64,000 bases of DNA from Haematobia irritans (taxonomy: Eukaryota > Arthropoda > Insecta > Diptera > Muscidae): the NCBI RefSeq assembly GCF_050003625.1, contig NC_134400.1, positions 66,792,126 through 66,856,125 on the forward strand, read 5' to 3'. A program made the translations under genes and the position numbers. Below, in pieces: positions 63,161-64,000 of the stretch (position 1 is the stretch's first letter; the number at the start of each line of letters is the position of its first letter). The notes beneath the pieces were generated by a model. The model saw only the letters and a program-made list of their open reading frames with translations. It did not search any database and was not told the origin of the DNA.

Positions 63161-64000
63161 GAATTCTTGAGGCTGGAAAAAGGGAACTATCACCGGATGA
63201 GCTGCCATCCTCCAAAAAAAATCAACGATCGTTTGCCTCAGTTGCTAAAGACAGTCTTGTGATGGCTATCATTAATAAAGGAGCATTGGACGGTATGGTT
63301 CCAAGGCAAAAATGGGGGGACATTGAGAATGCTTTGTCTGGCGTCTACCCACAGGTGCTGGAAAAGTTTCCCGGCCCAGGTCCTCGACACCAAAAGGCTG
63401 GTTGGTATCAAGGACAATTTAAGCTAGTCGCATTAAGGGATCAGAGGTCTATAGAATGTTTTAAAGCTGCTCTGATACTAATTGGTGAAGTTTGGGAAGG
63501 AGCTGCTCTAGAGTTAGTCGAGAAGAAAGTCATACCGGCTAGACCTCGAGCACATGCGTGGATACCTGCAAACCCTCCTGACCCTGAATCTATTTTAAAT
63601 AGACTGAAACAATGCAATCCAGATCTTCCAACAGCTGATTGGAAGGTTGGCCGTTTGGATGAAGTGGATGGACCAAGACGGCATGCAGTGTTTATATTGA
63701 ACACTCAGTCTTTGCCACATCTAGCAAAGTCTCAGGGCCGTGTATGTTATGGCTTTCATTATATACAAATGAAGGTATATAAAAACGATCAGCTAAAGGA
63801 TTCGGAAATCGACAATCCTCTGTCTGAATCAGAAATAATCGGATCCTCTTGCGAAGTCGAGGGAGATACCAAAGATGCAGACTTGGATAGGCACCGTATG
63901 CAAGAGGGGGTTTCTACTCAAAACTCACCAAACTTGAACCTATGGTTATTGCGAGAGTCACCGAGATCTCTGAAGAGGATATTCTTGATGACTCGATTGA
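62885..64000 (+). pseudogene. LINE-L copy L7, ORF1 part, runs off the window
   Basis: ORF1 aligned with L5 from the head-to-head junction onward. A CGA to TGA change gives a stop at 63049-63051. Downstream the frame appears open through the WYQGQFKLVALRDQRSIECF and HAWIPANPPDPESILNRLK blocks, until a 4-base deletion at about 63925 (TCTACTCAAAACTC) shifts it. Several percent diverged from L5 over the body. ORF2, if present, is beyond the window. Confidence 0.82.

Overview
The window looks like repeat-dense, probably heterochromatic DNA from a brachyceran fly, most likely a muscid. The best clue is a mariner relic at 7227 whose inverted repeat and protein closely match Himar1, first described from the horn fly Haematobia irritans. 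Eukaryotic non-LTR, LTR, Tc1/mariner, SINE and MITE sequences fill nearly everything. I found no host gene I would name with confidence; one possible host exon lies at 6007-6209 (minus strand).

Region by region. 1-2423: 3' end of a BEL/Pao element with the integrase tail, a frameshifted Env-like gene and a probable LTR. 2424-7226: AT-rich DNA with tRNA-like SINE heads, CAAACATAT-type palindromic repeats, a possible exon and small palindromes. 7227-8238: truncated Himar1-like mariner. 8239-10303: decayed Gypsy element holding a MITE and a 231-bp tandem duplication over its reverse-transcriptase core. 10304-11168: satellite of 157-bp monomers. 11169-14444: two decayed copies of a LINE family, here called LINE-L (endonuclease, RT, RNase H, CCHC; tail (AACCT)n). 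14445-28498: a Copia element split by about 11 kb of nested insertions: a minus-strand jockey element, a jockey/X-like LINE that itself holds a complete Tc1/mariner element (17114-18419), two CR1/jockey-like LINE copies, a MITE and a LINE-L 3' fragment. 28669-29602: internally deleted copy of the same Tc1/mariner.

31229-64000 is built around LINE-L. A minus-strand copy (L4) is interrupted by a Gypsy element (33497-38057) that has an intact 1366-codon gag-pol frame, 188-bp LTRs differing at one base and a 5-bp target duplication. L4 meets a plus-strand copy (L5) head to head at about 40460. L5 carries a tRNA-derived SINE in its 3' UTR and is followed by a Tc1-like remnant containing a MITE, then a decayed minus copy (L6). 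A segment of about 13.1 kb, from inside the Gypsy element (36529) to the 5' end of L6 (49650), is tandemly duplicated as 49651-62791 with a 3-bp microhomology junction. After the second unit, L6' meets another plus copy (L7) head to head through a junction almost identical to the L4/L5 junction.

How the parts relate: LINE-L is the dominant family. Its last 70-80 bp and (AACCT)n tail are shared with the SINE, which suggests the SINE is mobilised by LINE-L machinery. The Gypsy element and the two near-identical Tc1/mariner copies look young, while the Himar1-like, BEL, Copia and first Gypsy elements are relics. Dense nesting in both orientations with head-to-head promoters is the layout expected of a small-RNA-producing locus, though that is inference only.
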